Positions 16,598 through 24,814 of a DNA stretch of 64,000 nt are shown in pieces; position 1 is the stretch's first letter; the number at the start of each line of letters is the position of its first letter. Below the pieces are notes generated by a model, which was not told the DNA's origin, ran no database searches, and worked only from the letters and a program-made list of their open reading frames with translations. The translations under genes and the position numbers were made by a program. Source of the DNA: Tsukamurella sp040611135 (GTDB lineage Bacteria; Actinomycetota; Actinomycetes; Mycobacteriales; Mycobacteriaceae); the NCBI RefSeq assembly GCF_040611135.1, contig NZ_JBEXNL010000002.1, positions 124,001 to 188,000 of the forward strand, given 5' to 3'.

Positions 16598-17945
16598 CGC
16601 TGCGCACCTCCTGCTCTCCGGGGACGGTGGCGCCGACGCTGGTGACCACCCCCACCACGAGTATGGCCGCGACGGCGCCGAAGGTCACCGCGAGCGCGGC
16701 GGAGGTGCGGCCGGCGGCGTTGTAGAGCGCCCCGAATCCGGCGACGCCGAGCGCCCCGCCCGCCTGACGCGCGCAATTGAGCACCGCTCCGGCGAGCCCG
16801 GCGTGTTCGGGCGGCGCGGCGTCCAGCGCGACGGAGGTCATTGCGGGCATGGCGAGCGACGCGAGCCCGATCAGGCTCATCCCCGTGACGATCGCGCCCG
16901 GGTGGGATGCGCCGACGGCGACCACCAGCGCGCCCGTCGCCGCGCAGGCGAAGCCCGCGACCATCGGCGGTCGGGGACCGGTGCGTGCGGTGACGAATCC
17001 ACTCACGGTCGATCCGAGTGCCACGACCACCGTCATCGGCAGGATCGCCGCCCCCGTCTCGAGCACCGTCAGGCCGTGCACCTGCTGCAGCGCCAACCCG
17101 ACGACGAGCAGGGCCCCGTACAGGGCGAAGTTGAAGACCAGCCCGGTGATCGCGGCGCCCCGGAACGGTCCGCGCGCGAGCAGTCCGCGGGGAACCATAG
17201 GGTGCCGCGCGACGCGTTGGGAGGCGAGGAATGCGCTGGTAGCGATGCCAGTGGCCATCACGAGGCAGGCCGCGAGCGCGGGGCGTCCCTGGCCGAGCTC
17301 GATGAGGGCGGCGGCTCCGAGAGCCAGCGCCGCCGCGCCGATGGTCGCGCCCCGCACGTCCAGTGGGCGGGCGTGCCGCGGCGAGTCGGGCACCGTCGCC
17401 CACACGGCCAGTCCCGCGAGGACCGCGATCGGCGTGCCCACCCAGAACGCCGCCCGCCACCCCGCGCTCGCGGCCAGGAGGCCGCCGATCGGCGGACCGG
17501 CCGCGAATCCGGCGCTGGCGATCCCGCCCCAGATCCCTAGGGCCCGTGCTCGTTCTGCCGCACCGGGATAGAGCTCGCCGATCATCGCCAGCGAGCTGGG
17601 CAGGATCATCGCCGCGGCCACACCCTGGACGACGCGGAAGCCGATCAGTGTCGCCCAGCCGGGGGAGAGTGCGCAGCCCGCCGTCGCCAGCGCGAACAGT
17701 GCGAACCCGAGGACGCAGACCTGCTTCCGTCCGAATCGATCCGCCGCGGGGCCGGCGAGGAGCATCAGCGCCGCGAACGGGATGGTGTAGCCGTCGACCG
17801 CCCACTGCGCGAGGCCCAGTCCGCCGCCCAGGTCGCGGGCCGTCGAGCCCAGGACCACGTTGACGACGGTGGCGTCGAACTGGATCAGGCCGAACGCCAG
17901 GGACAGGGCCAGGAGTGCGACGGTGCGCCGCCGATCGGGTTGCAT
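16587..17945 (-). CDS. MFS drug-type efflux transporter
   Basis: 452 aa with 12-14 predicted helices. Motif A is recognisable as AGPAADRFGRKQVCVLG between helices 2 and 3; FDATVVNVVLG and a motif-C-like helix (GIASAGFAAGPPIGGLLA) suggest a DHA2-type proton antiporter. The ATG at 17945 is the natural start just before the first helix. Co-transcribed with the ArsR-like gene. Substrate unknown. Confidence 0.8.
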   Translation of the reverse strand: MQPDRRRTVALLALSLAFGLIQFDATVVNVVLGSTARDLGGGLGLAQWAVDGYTIPFAALMLLAGPAADRFGRKQVCVLGFALFALATAGCALSPGWATLIGFRVVQGVAAAMILPSSLAMIGELYPGAAERARALGIWGGIASAGFAAGPPIGGLLAASAGWRAAFWVGTPIAVLAGLAVWATVPDSPRHARPLDVRGATIGAAALALGAAALIELGQGRPALAACLVMATGIATSAFLASQRVARHPMVPRGLLARGPFRGAAITGLVFNFALYGALLVVGLALQQVHGLTVLETGAAILPMTVVVALGSTVSGFVTARTGPRPPMVAGFACAATGALVVAVGASHPGAIVTGMSLIGLASLAMPAMTSVALDAAPPEHAGLAGAVLNCARQAGGALGVAGFGALYNAAGRTSAALAVTFGAVAAILVVGVVTSVGATVPGEQEVRSDAG

Positions 17946-18056
17946 GACACCAGCCTGGTGCCGGAACGGTTCGGTGCCCGCCGAACAGTTCGCCGCGGGT
18001 GATTTCCACCCGCGCGAGGCCATGCCGTAGCATGTTGCGAGCGTCGTGAGACGCAC

Positions 18057-18127
18057 GCGGGCGTAGCTCAATGGTAGAGCCCTAGTCTTCCAAACTAGCT
18101 ACGCGGGTTCGATTCCCGTCGCCCGCT
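18057..18127 (+). tRNA. tRNA-Gly (anticodon TCC)
   Basis: 71-nt cloverleaf: acceptor GCGGGCG pairs with CGCCCGC, D-arm GCTC/GAGC, anticodon stem CTAGT/ACTAG around CTTCCAA, T-arm with TTCGATT loop, discriminator T. No CCA is encoded. Its 3' half is the attachment site of the integrated element that starts at 18102; the gene stays intact because the element carries the same sequence. Confidence 0.95.
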
Positions 18128-18131
18128 CAGA
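18102..18131 (+). repeat. attL core (30-bp direct repeat)
   Basis: Identical to 25475-25504, with mismatches at both flanking bases. It covers the T-arm, the acceptor 3' strand and four bases beyond the tRNA-Gly gene, the usual crossover location for tyrosine integrases of genomic islands. Confidence 0.92.
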
Positions 18132-18137
18132 AGGAAA

Positions 18138-18175
18138 ACAGTGCCCCACCTGCATGAATGCGGGTGGGGCACTGT
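18138..18175 (-). terminator. Hairpin terminator after the integrase gene
   Basis: 13-base arms (ACAGTGCCCCACC at 18138-18150 and its complement at 18163-18175) with a 12-base loop. Read leftward, the stem ends in a short T run, so it can end integrase transcription and keep it from reading antisense into tRNA-Gly; it may also stop tRNA read-through. Confidence 0.7.
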
Positions 18176-18190
18176 GCTGTTTCGGGGCCT

Positions 18191-18209
18191 ATGCAACGAG
18201 CTATGCAAC
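18191..18209 (+). repeat. Candidate integrase arm-type sites, left end
   Basis: Two copies of ATGCAAC (18191-18197 and 18203-18209), starts 12 bp apart, about 60 bp inside attL. The same heptamer recurs near attR (25341-25376). Short repeats near both att cores are typical of arm sites bound by the N-terminal domain of tyrosine integrases. Confidence 0.5.
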
Positions 18210-18217
18210 AAGGGGCG

Positions 18218-19459
18218 TCAGCTGGTGCCGTTCGCGGCTCCGCTGAGCGCCGCGGTGAACCGGTCCACGGCACCGCGCTGCATCGTCGGCGTGACGTGGG
18301 CGTAGACCGTCAGCGTGAACGACACGGAGGCGTGCCCGAGCCGTTCCGACACGACCTTGGGGTTCTCGCCCGCCTCCAGCAAGATCGTCGCGTGCGTGTG
18401 CCGGAGACCATGCAGCTTCATGGTGGGCAGCGCGTCGGCACCGAGCGCCGCGCGAGCCCGCGTGATCCGGCGCGCGAACATCTCGGACGTGCTCACCGGG
18501 CAGCGGGCCGCGCCGGTCGCGGTGCCGAACACGAACGCGTCGGCCTTCGTCAGCTCCAGCGTGATGCCGCCACGCTCGCGCCTCCAGCGGCGCAGCACGG
18601 TGACAGTGCCGGGGTCGATGTCGACGACTCGCGCCCGGTTCGACTTGGTGCCCTTGACCTCGCCGGGCCGCGCGGTATCGAGTGCGCGGCGCACCTGGAT
18701 GCGCCCCGCCGTGAGATCCACGTCGCTCCAGCGCAGGCCGAGCAGTTCGGACCGACGCATGCCCGTGTGCGCCGCGACGAACCACAGGGCGTGCATGTCG
18801 TCGCCGAACGTGTCCCGGTCCCAGGTCAGGAACGCCGAGAGCTGCGCGGGCGACCACGTGACCATCTCGGCCTGCTCGCGCTTGACCGCGGTCGCGGTCG
18901 GTGCCTTGGCCGCCTTGCGCTTGGTCGGGTTGGTCGCGATGTACCGGTCTTCCACGGCCGCGTCGAACATCTGCGACAGGTTCGTCGCCACCTTCAGCAC
19001 GGTGTTCTTGGACAGACCGCCCGCCGCGCGTGCCCGCGAGGCGTCCGGCCGCTGGAGGTCCACGTACAGCTTGCCGATGCGCGTCGGTGTCACGCGGTCG
19101 AGTCGCAGGCCACCGATGTGCGGCACGATGTGCTTGGTCACGTTGCGCCGGTACTGCGCCGTCGTCGCAGCGGCGAGATCAAGACTGCGCAGCCACCGCT
19201 CGGCGTACTCGGCGACCGTCGGAATGGTCGCGGTGAGGTCGACCCCGGCCTTGTGTTGGGTCCGGGCGTCCTGCATCGCGTCATCCGCGGCGTCGGCGGT
19301 CTCGAAACCGCCCTTGCCGACGTGCTTCCACTCGGCCTCGGGGTGCTCGGGGTCGGCGGGTACCCACACCTGGAACCGCCACCGCGTGCCCGCCTTGGTG
19401 GCGTAACTGGTGATCGAGCCCTTACCGCGGCGGCGGCTGGTCGTCGTGCGCTTGGTCAT
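18218..19459 (-). CDS. int: Tyrosine integrase of the tRNA-Gly element
   Basis: 413 aa. N-terminal AP2-like arm-binding domain (about 15-65, TRWRFQVWVPADPEHPEAEW), SAM-like core-binding domain (about 75-185), then the catalytic domain with Arg (TGMRRSELLGLRW), HxxR (LHGLRHTHAT), second His (LGHASV) and Tyr (LTVYAH). All catalytic positions are intact. ATG 19459 overlaps the upstream HTH stop as ATGA, so the two are coupled. It should insert and, with the excisionase, remove the element at tRNA-Gly. Confidence 0.93.
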   Translation of the reverse strand: MTKRTTTSRRRGKGSITSYATKAGTRWRFQVWVPADPEHPEAEWKHVGKGGFETADAADDAMQDARTQHKAGVDLTATIPTVAEYAERWLRSLDLAAATTAQYRRNVTKHIVPHIGGLRLDRVTPTRIGKLYVDLQRPDASRARAAGGLSKNTVLKVATNLSQMFDAAVEDRYIATNPTKRKAAKAPTATAVKREQAEMVTWSPAQLSAFLTWDRDTFGDDMHALWFVAAHTGMRRSELLGLRWSDVDLTAGRIQVRRALDTARPGEVKGTKSNRARVVDIDPGTVTVLRRWRRERGGITLELTKADAFVFGTATGAARCPVSTSEMFARRITRARAALGADALPTMKLHGLRHTHATILLEAGENPKVVSERLGHASVSFTLTVYAHVTPTMQRGAVDRFTAALSGAANGTS

Positions 19460-20028
19460 GCTCTGGTCTCCGGTTCGGTGCTGGTCGGGTTGGTCGAGGT
19501 GGCCCAGTCGCGGGCGAGGTACCCGCGGTCTTTCGCGATCGAGATCCACTTGTTGACGGTCGGCACCGAGACGTGGAAGCTGGCCGCCACCGCGGCACGC
19601 GGTGCCTCACCGTTCTCGCGGGCCGCGACCAGTAGCGCCGCGACCTGCCGATAGTGCACGTCGTCGAGCTTGTTGCCTCGGCCGCCGCGTCGGCGTTCAG
19701 GCCGATGCGCAGCGGTGGGATCGTAGAGTTCATCCGGCGTCACGAACGGTGACGGTGCATCGAACCTGGCCGCCGCTGCTGCAAGTCGTCTCACCGGAAT
19801 CTGCCGGACGGTCGCAGGTGTGATCTCGGCCGAGTCGTCGTCGGACAGGATGGACAGCTCTACGAGGCGCGGCGGGCCGCCCGCAGCTCGCTGGATTCGG
19901 ACCGCGTACCTGTGGTCGTGGCCTTCGAGCGCGATCTCGAATCGGCCGTCGGGGCGACCGACGACGCTCTGCACATCACCCTTGATCGGGCGGTCGTTGT
20001 AACCGTTCACAGAAACAGTAGAACACAT
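19456..20028 (-). CDS. HTH protein encoded upstream of the integrase
   Basis: 190 aa. The N-terminal 90 residues form a beta-rich region without known family; a basic linker (HRPERRRGGRGNKLDD) leads to a C-terminal helix-turn-helix (RAAVAASFHVSVPTVNKWISIAKDRGYL, about 145-172). Coupled to int by four overlapping bases and divergent to the excisionase gene, the usual place for an element's repressor or integration-control protein. Start at 20028 is tentative (GTG 20009 possible). Confidence 0.6.
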   Translation of the reverse strand: MCSTVSVNGYNDRPIKGDVQSVVGRPDGRFEIALEGHDHRYAVRIQRAAGGPPRLVELSILSDDDSAEITPATVRQIPVRRLAAAAARFDAPSPFVTPDELYDPTAAHRPERRRGGRGNKLDDVHYRQVAALLVAARENGEAPRAAVAASFHVSVPTVNKWISIAKDRGYLARDWATSTNPTSTEPETRA

Positions 20029-20105
20029 CGCCGTGGCAATTACACCCTTTAGATGCAAGAGTGGACGCGAGCAAGCCGAATCCACCCTCTGGAGGACCAC
20101 CGAAC

Positions 20106-20318
20106 ATGTACGCACACAACGACACTCGACGAGACCTGGAGTGGCTGCGCCGGAGTAGCGCCGCGACGCTGAGTCGCTCCGAGGCGGCCGAGGTGATGGG
20201 CGTCGACACCCGCACGCTGGGCCGCGGGATCGAGAGCGGCGACATTCCCGCCATCCGGGTGGGCCGCCGCGTCCTGATTCCTCGCGAGCCCCTGCTGCGC
20301 CTGCTCGGCGCGGCCTAA
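20106..20318 (+). CDS. xis: Excisionase-type MerR/AlpA-like HTH protein
   Basis: 70 aa with CTGGAGGACC as ribosome-binding site. LSRSEAAEVMGVDTRTLGRGIESGDIPAIRVGRRVLIPREPLLRLL is the compact winged helix (DNA-binding/excisionase family) of recombination directionality factors. Position divergent from the HTH-int pair supports a role in excision. An upstream ATG at 20061 would add 15 unlike residues and is not preferred. Confidence 0.75.
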   Translation: MYAHNDTRRDLEWLRRSSAATLSRSEAAEVMGVDTRTLGRGIESGDIPAIRVGRRVLIPREPLLRLLGAA

Positions 20319-20404
20319 ACCAACTGGCCCCTGTCACCCTCGGCGGCGGTGATCGCCTGGCTATGGACCGGGTCACCGTCGCCGAGGCGTAGGAGACGAA
20401 AAAC

Positions 20405-20477
20405 CCTACAACAGTAGGTATTTGCGAATCTTGCCAGAGAACGAGAGACGCCCCCGCCGGAGAACGCGGGGGCGTCT
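20405..20477 (+). promoter_or_regulatory. Leader region of the RepA-like gene with two inverted repeats
   Basis: First, CCTAC-AACA-GTAGG at 20405-20418 is a possible operator. Second, 12-base arms beginning AGACGCCC (20446-20457 and 20466-20477) with an 8-base loop form a very stable hairpin 29 bp before the GTG start. No T run follows, so it is more likely an attenuator, mRNA stabiliser or recognition structure than a simple terminator. Confidence 0.45.
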
Positions 20478-20506
20478 GCCCAGAGAGACCTCGATCGGAG
20501 AGTTCC

Positions 20507-21916
20507 GTGCCCCAGAATACCGAAACCGGCGCTGTCGCGTCAGCGACCGACGCCGCGCCCGCGAGGTGGCCGGGCGAGGGGCGCGGCCGTCCGCTGCGCA
20601 CGATCGAGAACGTGGCCGCGCTGTACGCGACCCGGGCGTACGCGCTCGACGAGCTGAGCGGCATGCACCGCCCGTGGGCGCGCAGCGTGACCGCAGCGAC
20701 GCGCCGGTTCAACGCGCAGCGCGACATGGCCTCGGACCGGCCGAGGCTGTTCGTCGCGGGCGACAAGCTACTCGCGGCGGGCGCGACCCCGGCAGAGCTG
20801 GATGAACTGCACGCGCTGACGATGCGCGAGCTGGAAGACGTACAGGTCGAGGCCGCGTCGATCCGGGCCGCGCTTCAGCGCCGGATCAACGCCGAGGGCG
20901 TGCGCCGCGCGGCTCTGCATGGCGCAGCGGTCGCGCCGCCGGACCCGATGCCGCTCGCGGATCTGCTCGCGCAGCCCGACGAGGACGTGACCTACCGCGT
21001 CGCCGATCTCTGGCCGGTCGGCGGGCGCATCCTGTTGGCCGCGCAATACAAGAGCGGCAAGTCGACGCTGGTCGGCAACGTGATCCGCACGCTGGTCGAC
21101 GGTGGCCGCCTGCTCGGCCGGTTCGACACGACACCGGTCGAGCGCGTCGCGCTGGTCGACACCGAGCTGGACCCGCGGACGCTGCGCCGCTGGCTGCGCG
21201 ACCAGGGCATCGTGCGCACGGACGCGGTGACGGTGCTGCCCCTGCGCGGCGCGGTGTCCTCGTTCGACCTGCTCGACCCGACGGTGCGCTCGCAGTGGGC
21301 GCAGCGGCTCGCCGGGGCCGACGTGGTCATTCTCGACTGCCTGCGCCCCGTGCTCGACGCGCTCGGCCTGAGCGAGGACAAGGACGCCGGGCGCGTGCTG
21401 GTGGCCTTCGACGAGCTGCTGGCCGAGATCGGCGCGGGCGAGGGCATGGTCGTCACGCACATGGGTCACTCGGGAGAGCGGGCGCGCGGCGACTCGCGGC
21501 TGCTCGACTGGCCGGACGCCCTGTGGAAGATCGTGCGCGACGGCGACGAGTCGGACGACTCGCGCACGGCCTACATCGCGGCGCTGGGCCGCGACGTGGC
21601 GGTGCCCGAGGGCTCGCTGGCCTTCGACCCCGAGACCCGACACCTGACCTACGAGGACGGCAACCGGCGCACCGCGGCGGATCGAACCGAGATCCCGTTG
21701 CTCACCGCCCTGGTGCGGGCCGAGCCGGGCGTGCTGTCCAAGCGCGCCGCGATCGCACGGCTTCAGCATGAGCACGACGTGCCGCAGCGGGTCGCCCGAC
21801 GGACCGTCGAGGCCGCGATCGGAGCGAACGCCGTCGTCGTCACGCCTGGCCCTCACCGCGCCTCGTTGCTCTCGCCCGGACCCGATCCGTTCGTCGCTCT
21901 GGAGGCCGGATCTTGA
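20507..21916 (+). CDS. RepA/RecA-like AAA ATPase, putative replication protein
   Basis: 469 aa, GTG start. Residues 1-150 hold a charged, partly helical region. The ATPase core begins at ILLAAQYKSGKSTLVGNVIRTL (Walker A, about 175-200), followed by VALVDTELDPRTL and the Walker B strand VVILDCLRP, then VVTHMGHSGERARGDSRLLDWPD, typical of hexameric RepA-type helicases. The C-terminus looks winged-helix-like. Helicase loaders/primases of this class replicate excised elements; the iteron-like repeats just after its stop support this. Confidence 0.7.
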   Translation: MPQNTETGAVASATDAAPARWPGEGRGRPLRTIENVAALYATRAYALDELSGMHRPWARSVTAATRRFNAQRDMASDRPRLFVAGDKLLAAGATPAELDELHALTMRELEDVQVEAASIRAALQRRINAEGVRRAALHGAAVAPPDPMPLADLLAQPDEDVTYRVADLWPVGGRILLAAQYKSGKSTLVGNVIRTLVDGGRLLGRFDTTPVERVALVDTELDPRTLRRWLRDQGIVRTDAVTVLPLRGAVSSFDLLDPTVRSQWAQRLAGADVVILDCLRPVLDALGLSEDKDAGRVLVAFDELLAEIGAGEGMVVTHMGHSGERARGDSRLLDWPDALWKIVRDGDESDDSRTAYIAALGRDVAVPEGSLAFDPETRHLTYEDGNRRTAADRTEIPLLTALVRAEPGVLSKRAAIARLQHEHDVPQRVARRTVEAAIGANAVVVTPGPHRASLLSPGPDPFVALEAGS

Positions 21917-21930
21917 CCCCGAAATCAGCC

Positions 21931-22055
21931 CAGTGCGTCAGTGCGTTCCAGTGCGTCAGTCGCACTGTCGCAGTAGTGCGTCAGTGCGCCTATAGGCGCT
22001 CACGCACTCACTGCACGCTCACCGGGGCGGTGGGTAGTGGTGACGCACTCACTGG
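21931..22055. repeat. Iteron-like repeats around a palindrome, candidate element origin
   Basis: Three direct copies of GTGCGTCAGT (21933, 21951, 21976) are followed by the perfect palindrome GCGCCTATAGGCGC (21986-21999) and then by inverted, slightly diverged copies (about 22000-22013 and 22041-22055). 21970-22013 as a whole is an imperfect inverted repeat. The block begins 17 bp after the RepA-like stop and is non-coding. It fits a replication origin or a partition/packaging site. Confidence 0.5.
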
Positions 22056-22131
22056 CCGATCCCGAGCGCCGCCGGACCGCAGCGGAGAGAACCAACCGAC
22101 CAAGGGCCTGTGAACCCGATCGGAGAAGACC

Positions 22132-22473
22132 ATGACCGACACGACCGCCCGGCCGTCCATCCCCGCCGACTTGTTCGGCGACGCCGAGATCGAGCGACGG
22201 TGCATCGACGCGCTGCGCCGCGAGATCGAGAAGTTGCCCGAGGGCACCCGCGTGCGCTGGGCGACGCTGCGCCGCGCTCTACCCGAGAACAGCCCGAACG
22301 GCTGCGAGCGCGAGTCCGCCCTGCTGCACGCGGTTGACGACGGACTCGCGGTGCTGGAGCAGCGCCGCGGTACGTGCTGGATCGAGCGAGCCGATGCCTA
22401 CGACCGAGCGACCGCCGCGCTGCCCCGATCCCTCGGTGAGAGGTGGCCGCGCAATGCGTGCGCGCACGACTGA
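22132..22473 (+). CDS. Element-encoded hypothetical protein
   Basis: 113 aa with CGGAGAAG upstream. Mixed helical composition, with RCIDALRREIEKLPEGTRVRWATLRRALPENSPNGCERESALLHAVDDGLAVLEQRRGTCWI suggesting a small DNA-binding or winged-helix-like fold, but no family is recognised. It follows the iteron-like block directly and may serve replication or copy control. Confidence 0.5.
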   Translation: MTDTTARPSIPADLFGDAEIERRCIDALRREIEKLPEGTRVRWATLRRALPENSPNGCERESALLHAVDDGLAVLEQRRGTCWIERADAYDRATAALPRSLGERWPRNACAHD

Positions 22474-22597
22474 CCCGCTCAGCTCAACGGAGAGCGCCGA
22501 ACTCACACCCGCTGGGGTACGGGGCGGGGAGCGAATCCCGATCCGTTAGCGGGCCAACGAGAGCCCGACCAATCACTGCCCGTCGAAAGGGGATCTG

Positions 22598-23092
22598 ATG
22601 CCGAGCAAGGCCGTCCGGCAACCACACGACCGTGAGCGTGCCGTGCGCGCGGTGGCGCTGCGCGTCGAGGGCAAGACCTACCGCGAGATCGCCGAGACGC
22701 TGGGATGGGGTGACGAGTCCTCGGCGCGGTACGCCGTCACCCGGCTGCTCGATCGCACCGAGGCTGAAGGCATCGCCGAGCTGCGATCCGTCGAGACGCA
22801 GCGGCTCGACCAGCTGCACGCCGCGTACTGGGGCAAGGCGCTCGCGGGCGACATCGACGCATGCAAGGCCGTCCTTCAGGTGCACGACCGCCGCGCCCGG
22901 CTGCTCGGCCTCGCCGCCGCACCGCCGATCTCGACCGTCTCCGATGCCGAGATGGCGGCCGTGCTGTCCGCACTGCTCGCCGACCCGGACCTGCGAGCCG
23001 AGGCCACGAAGTGGGTCCGCGGACACCAACCACCTATGCGCGTGATCGACGCCGAGGTAATCGACCCGAACGAACCGTGGGCCGACGAGTGA
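22598..23092 (+). CDS. Small-terminase-like HTH protein
   Basis: 164 aa. The N-terminal helix-turn-helix (RAVRAVALRVEGKTYREIAETLGWGDESSARYAVTRLL, about 14-50) is followed by an alpha-helical region (ETQRLDQLHAAYWGKALAGDIDACKAVLQVHDRRARLLGL, about 68-107) like the oligomerisation part of small terminases and phBC6A51-type phage HTH proteins. In phiRv1/phiRv2-type elements a gene of this class precedes the capsid/protease genes. The terminase role is inferred, and no large terminase accompanies it. Confidence 0.5.
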   Translation: MPSKAVRQPHDRERAVRAVALRVEGKTYREIAETLGWGDESSARYAVTRLLDRTEAEGIAELRSVETQRLDQLHAAYWGKALAGDIDACKAVLQVHDRRARLLGLAAAPPISTVSDAEMAAVLSALLADPDLRAEATKWVRGHQPPMRVIDAEVIDPNEPWADE

Positions 23093-23118
23093 ACACCAAC
23101 CCCGAACAGGAGAGATCC

Positions 23119-23367
23119 ATGAACACCGCACCGCCCAAACCTGACTCGGCGCAGGCCGAGGCCGACATGCAGAACGGCATCGCGCTCGCCGAGCACGTGC
23201 TGAACCTGGATGGCGACCGGCTGCACGTGCTGCTCGGCCTGCTCGACACCGACGAGCTGCGCCGTGCGTTCGTGGCCTACATCGGCGTGACCGGCATGCC
23301 CGAGCGCCACCGCGTCGCCGCGATCCGGCGGCAGTACCCCCGCACCCCCGATCGAGAGGATTCCTAG
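23119..23367 (+). CDS. Element-encoded hypothetical protein, 82 aa
   Basis: ATG 23119 behind AGGAGAG. Acidic, helical, without Cys or membrane segment; ALAEHVLNLDGDRLHVLLGLLDTDELRRAFVAYIGV is the best-structured part. Lies 26 bp after the terminase-like gene and three bases before the next gene, so it is part of one transcription unit. No family recognised. Confidence 0.45.
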   Translation: MNTAPPKPDSAQAEADMQNGIALAEHVLNLDGDRLHVLLGLLDTDELRRAFVAYIGVTGMPERHRVAAIRRQYPRTPDREDS

Positions 23368-23369
23368 TC

Positions 23370-24041
23370 ATGCGCACCATCAAGCGCCGCATACTCCGCG
23401 TGCCCGTTCCGGCACCGCCTCGGCCGACCGCGGCCGAGATCCGCGATCGCCGACGCCGCGGGCTGCCCGTCGTGCTCGGCGGCCAGTTCGACCTCGGTGC
23501 CGAGGTCGCGGCCACCTGCGACCCGCTGGCCGAGCGGGTCGCTGCCGAACCGAAACCGGGCGCGCACGCCCCGCTGGTCCGTCAGGTCGCTGACGCCGTG
23601 CACGAGCTGGTGCATGCCGTCGTCGGGCTGCTCGCTGAGCGGGACGCGCAGCGGCAGACCCGGAACCTGCCCGTCGACCGGCGCGGCCGATCCGCACGGC
23701 TGCTCTGCGACCTCGCAGAGCGACCCGCGCCGCCCACGATCACGGCCGATCAGGTCCGATCCGGCGAGTGGGCGCAGGTGCTCGCGCAGCACGCCGCGCC
23801 GTACGCCGACCAGCTGGCCGACCTGCTTGCGCACGCCGCGCCGCCCGGCACGCTGCGCGGACGGCTCAGCGCGTCCGAGCGCGTCGAACGCGCGCTGTCC
23901 GAGGTCGACCAGGCGGCCCGCAACCTGACCCGCGCGCTCGACCGAGCGGACGACTACCGGCGGCAGTGCGGCCCGAAGACCCCGAAGACCGACCCGCGCC
24001 GAGCGGAACTCGACGCACTGATGAAGGAGCTGAACCGATGA
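23370..24041 (+). CDS. Element-encoded helical protein of unknown function
   Basis: 223 aa. Basic N-terminus (about 1-35), then long amphipathic helices rich in Ala, Leu, Asp and Arg (VADAVHELVHAVVGLLAERDA; VERALSEVDQAARNLTRALDRADDYRRQ), giving likely coiled-coil behaviour. Its stop overlaps the next start as ATGA, so it is coupled to the capsid-like gene; a scaffold-like role is conceivable but unsupported by homology. Confidence 0.45.
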   Translation: MRTIKRRILRVPVPAPPRPTAAEIRDRRRRGLPVVLGGQFDLGAEVAATCDPLAERVAAEPKPGAHAPLVRQVADAVHELVHAVVGLLAERDAQRQTRNLPVDRRGRSARLLCDLAERPAPPTITADQVRSGEWAQVLAQHAAPYADQLADLLAHAAPPGTLRGRLSASERVERALSEVDQAARNLTRALDRADDYRRQCGPKTPKTDPRRAELDALMKELNR

Positions 24042-24814
24042 CCACGCCGACCCAGGGCCTTGCGCCCGTCCGTTTCCGGCCGCCGCTGGTGAACCCCGCG
24101 CACACCGGACTGGCCGACGCCACGATCTGGACCGACATGACCGGTGCGTCTCGCCACCTGCTCGGCGTCGAGATCGAGGCCGCGGGCAACTACGGCGTCG
24201 AACCGTCGTCCGGGATCTGGGACGCGGCGTGGTGCGGCGCGCCCGGCGAGATCGCGCCCGGCGACCGCCCCGCTGCGCTCGACGCATTCCACCCGGTGAC
24301 CGCCTGGGCACACGACGAGTGCGACCTGACCTCGCTGAGCCAGGCCGAGGTGCGGCTGCGCGCCGAGCAGACGATGCGCCTGCGCGAGCCGCTGATGATC
24401 GAGCGCGAGTTCGCGGTGCGCGCCCTGGCCGACGCCGGGACACCGACGACGGTGCCGGACCTCACCGCGGCGGTGTCCGCGCTGGAGGCCGCCCTGGCCA
24501 CGACCAACACCCTCGGCTTCATCCACGCATCGACCGCCTGGATGGCCTACGCCGCGCGCGACCACCTGCTCGGCGACCCGCAGCGTGACGGGCGGTACCG
24601 CACCCCGGCCGGGCACACGTGGGTGTTCGGCGGCGGATACGTTGCCGGGCTCGGCAGCACGCTGGTCGCCACCTCCACGCCGTTCGGGTGGCGTGACCCC
24701 GTACAGCTGCGCGAGGTGATCGACCACGAGGGCGGCCGGTTCTCGGTCCTCGCCGAGCGAACGTCCGTCATCGGCTACGAGAAGGCGATCGCGGCCGCCA
24801 CGATCACCCCGTGA
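24038..24814 (+). CDS. Possible virion/capsid-family protein of the element
   Basis: 258 aa. Layout: an N-terminal VEIEAAGNYGVEPSSG stretch, FHPVTAWAHDECDLTSLSQAEVRLRAEQTMRLREPLMIEREFAVRAL (about 87-133), then a C-terminal half with LGFIHASTAWMAYAA, WVFGGGYVAGLGSTLVATS and FSVLAERTSVIGYEKAIAAA. This pattern recalls a family common in actinobacteriophage structural regions, thought capsid-like, and the length is near that of encapsulin-size HK97-fold shells. The link is from memory of family patterns and is not proven. Coupled by overlaps to the genes on both sides. Confidence 0.4.
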   Translation: MTTPTQGLAPVRFRPPLVNPAHTGLADATIWTDMTGASRHLLGVEIEAAGNYGVEPSSGIWDAAWCGAPGEIAPGDRPAALDAFHPVTAWAHDECDLTSLSQAEVRLRAEQTMRLREPLMIEREFAVRALADAGTPTTVPDLTAAVSALEAALATTNTLGFIHASTAWMAYAARDHLLGDPQRDGRYRTPAGHTWVFGGGYVAGLGSTLVATSTPFGWRDPVQLREVIDHEGGRFSVLAERTSVIGYEKAIAAATITP

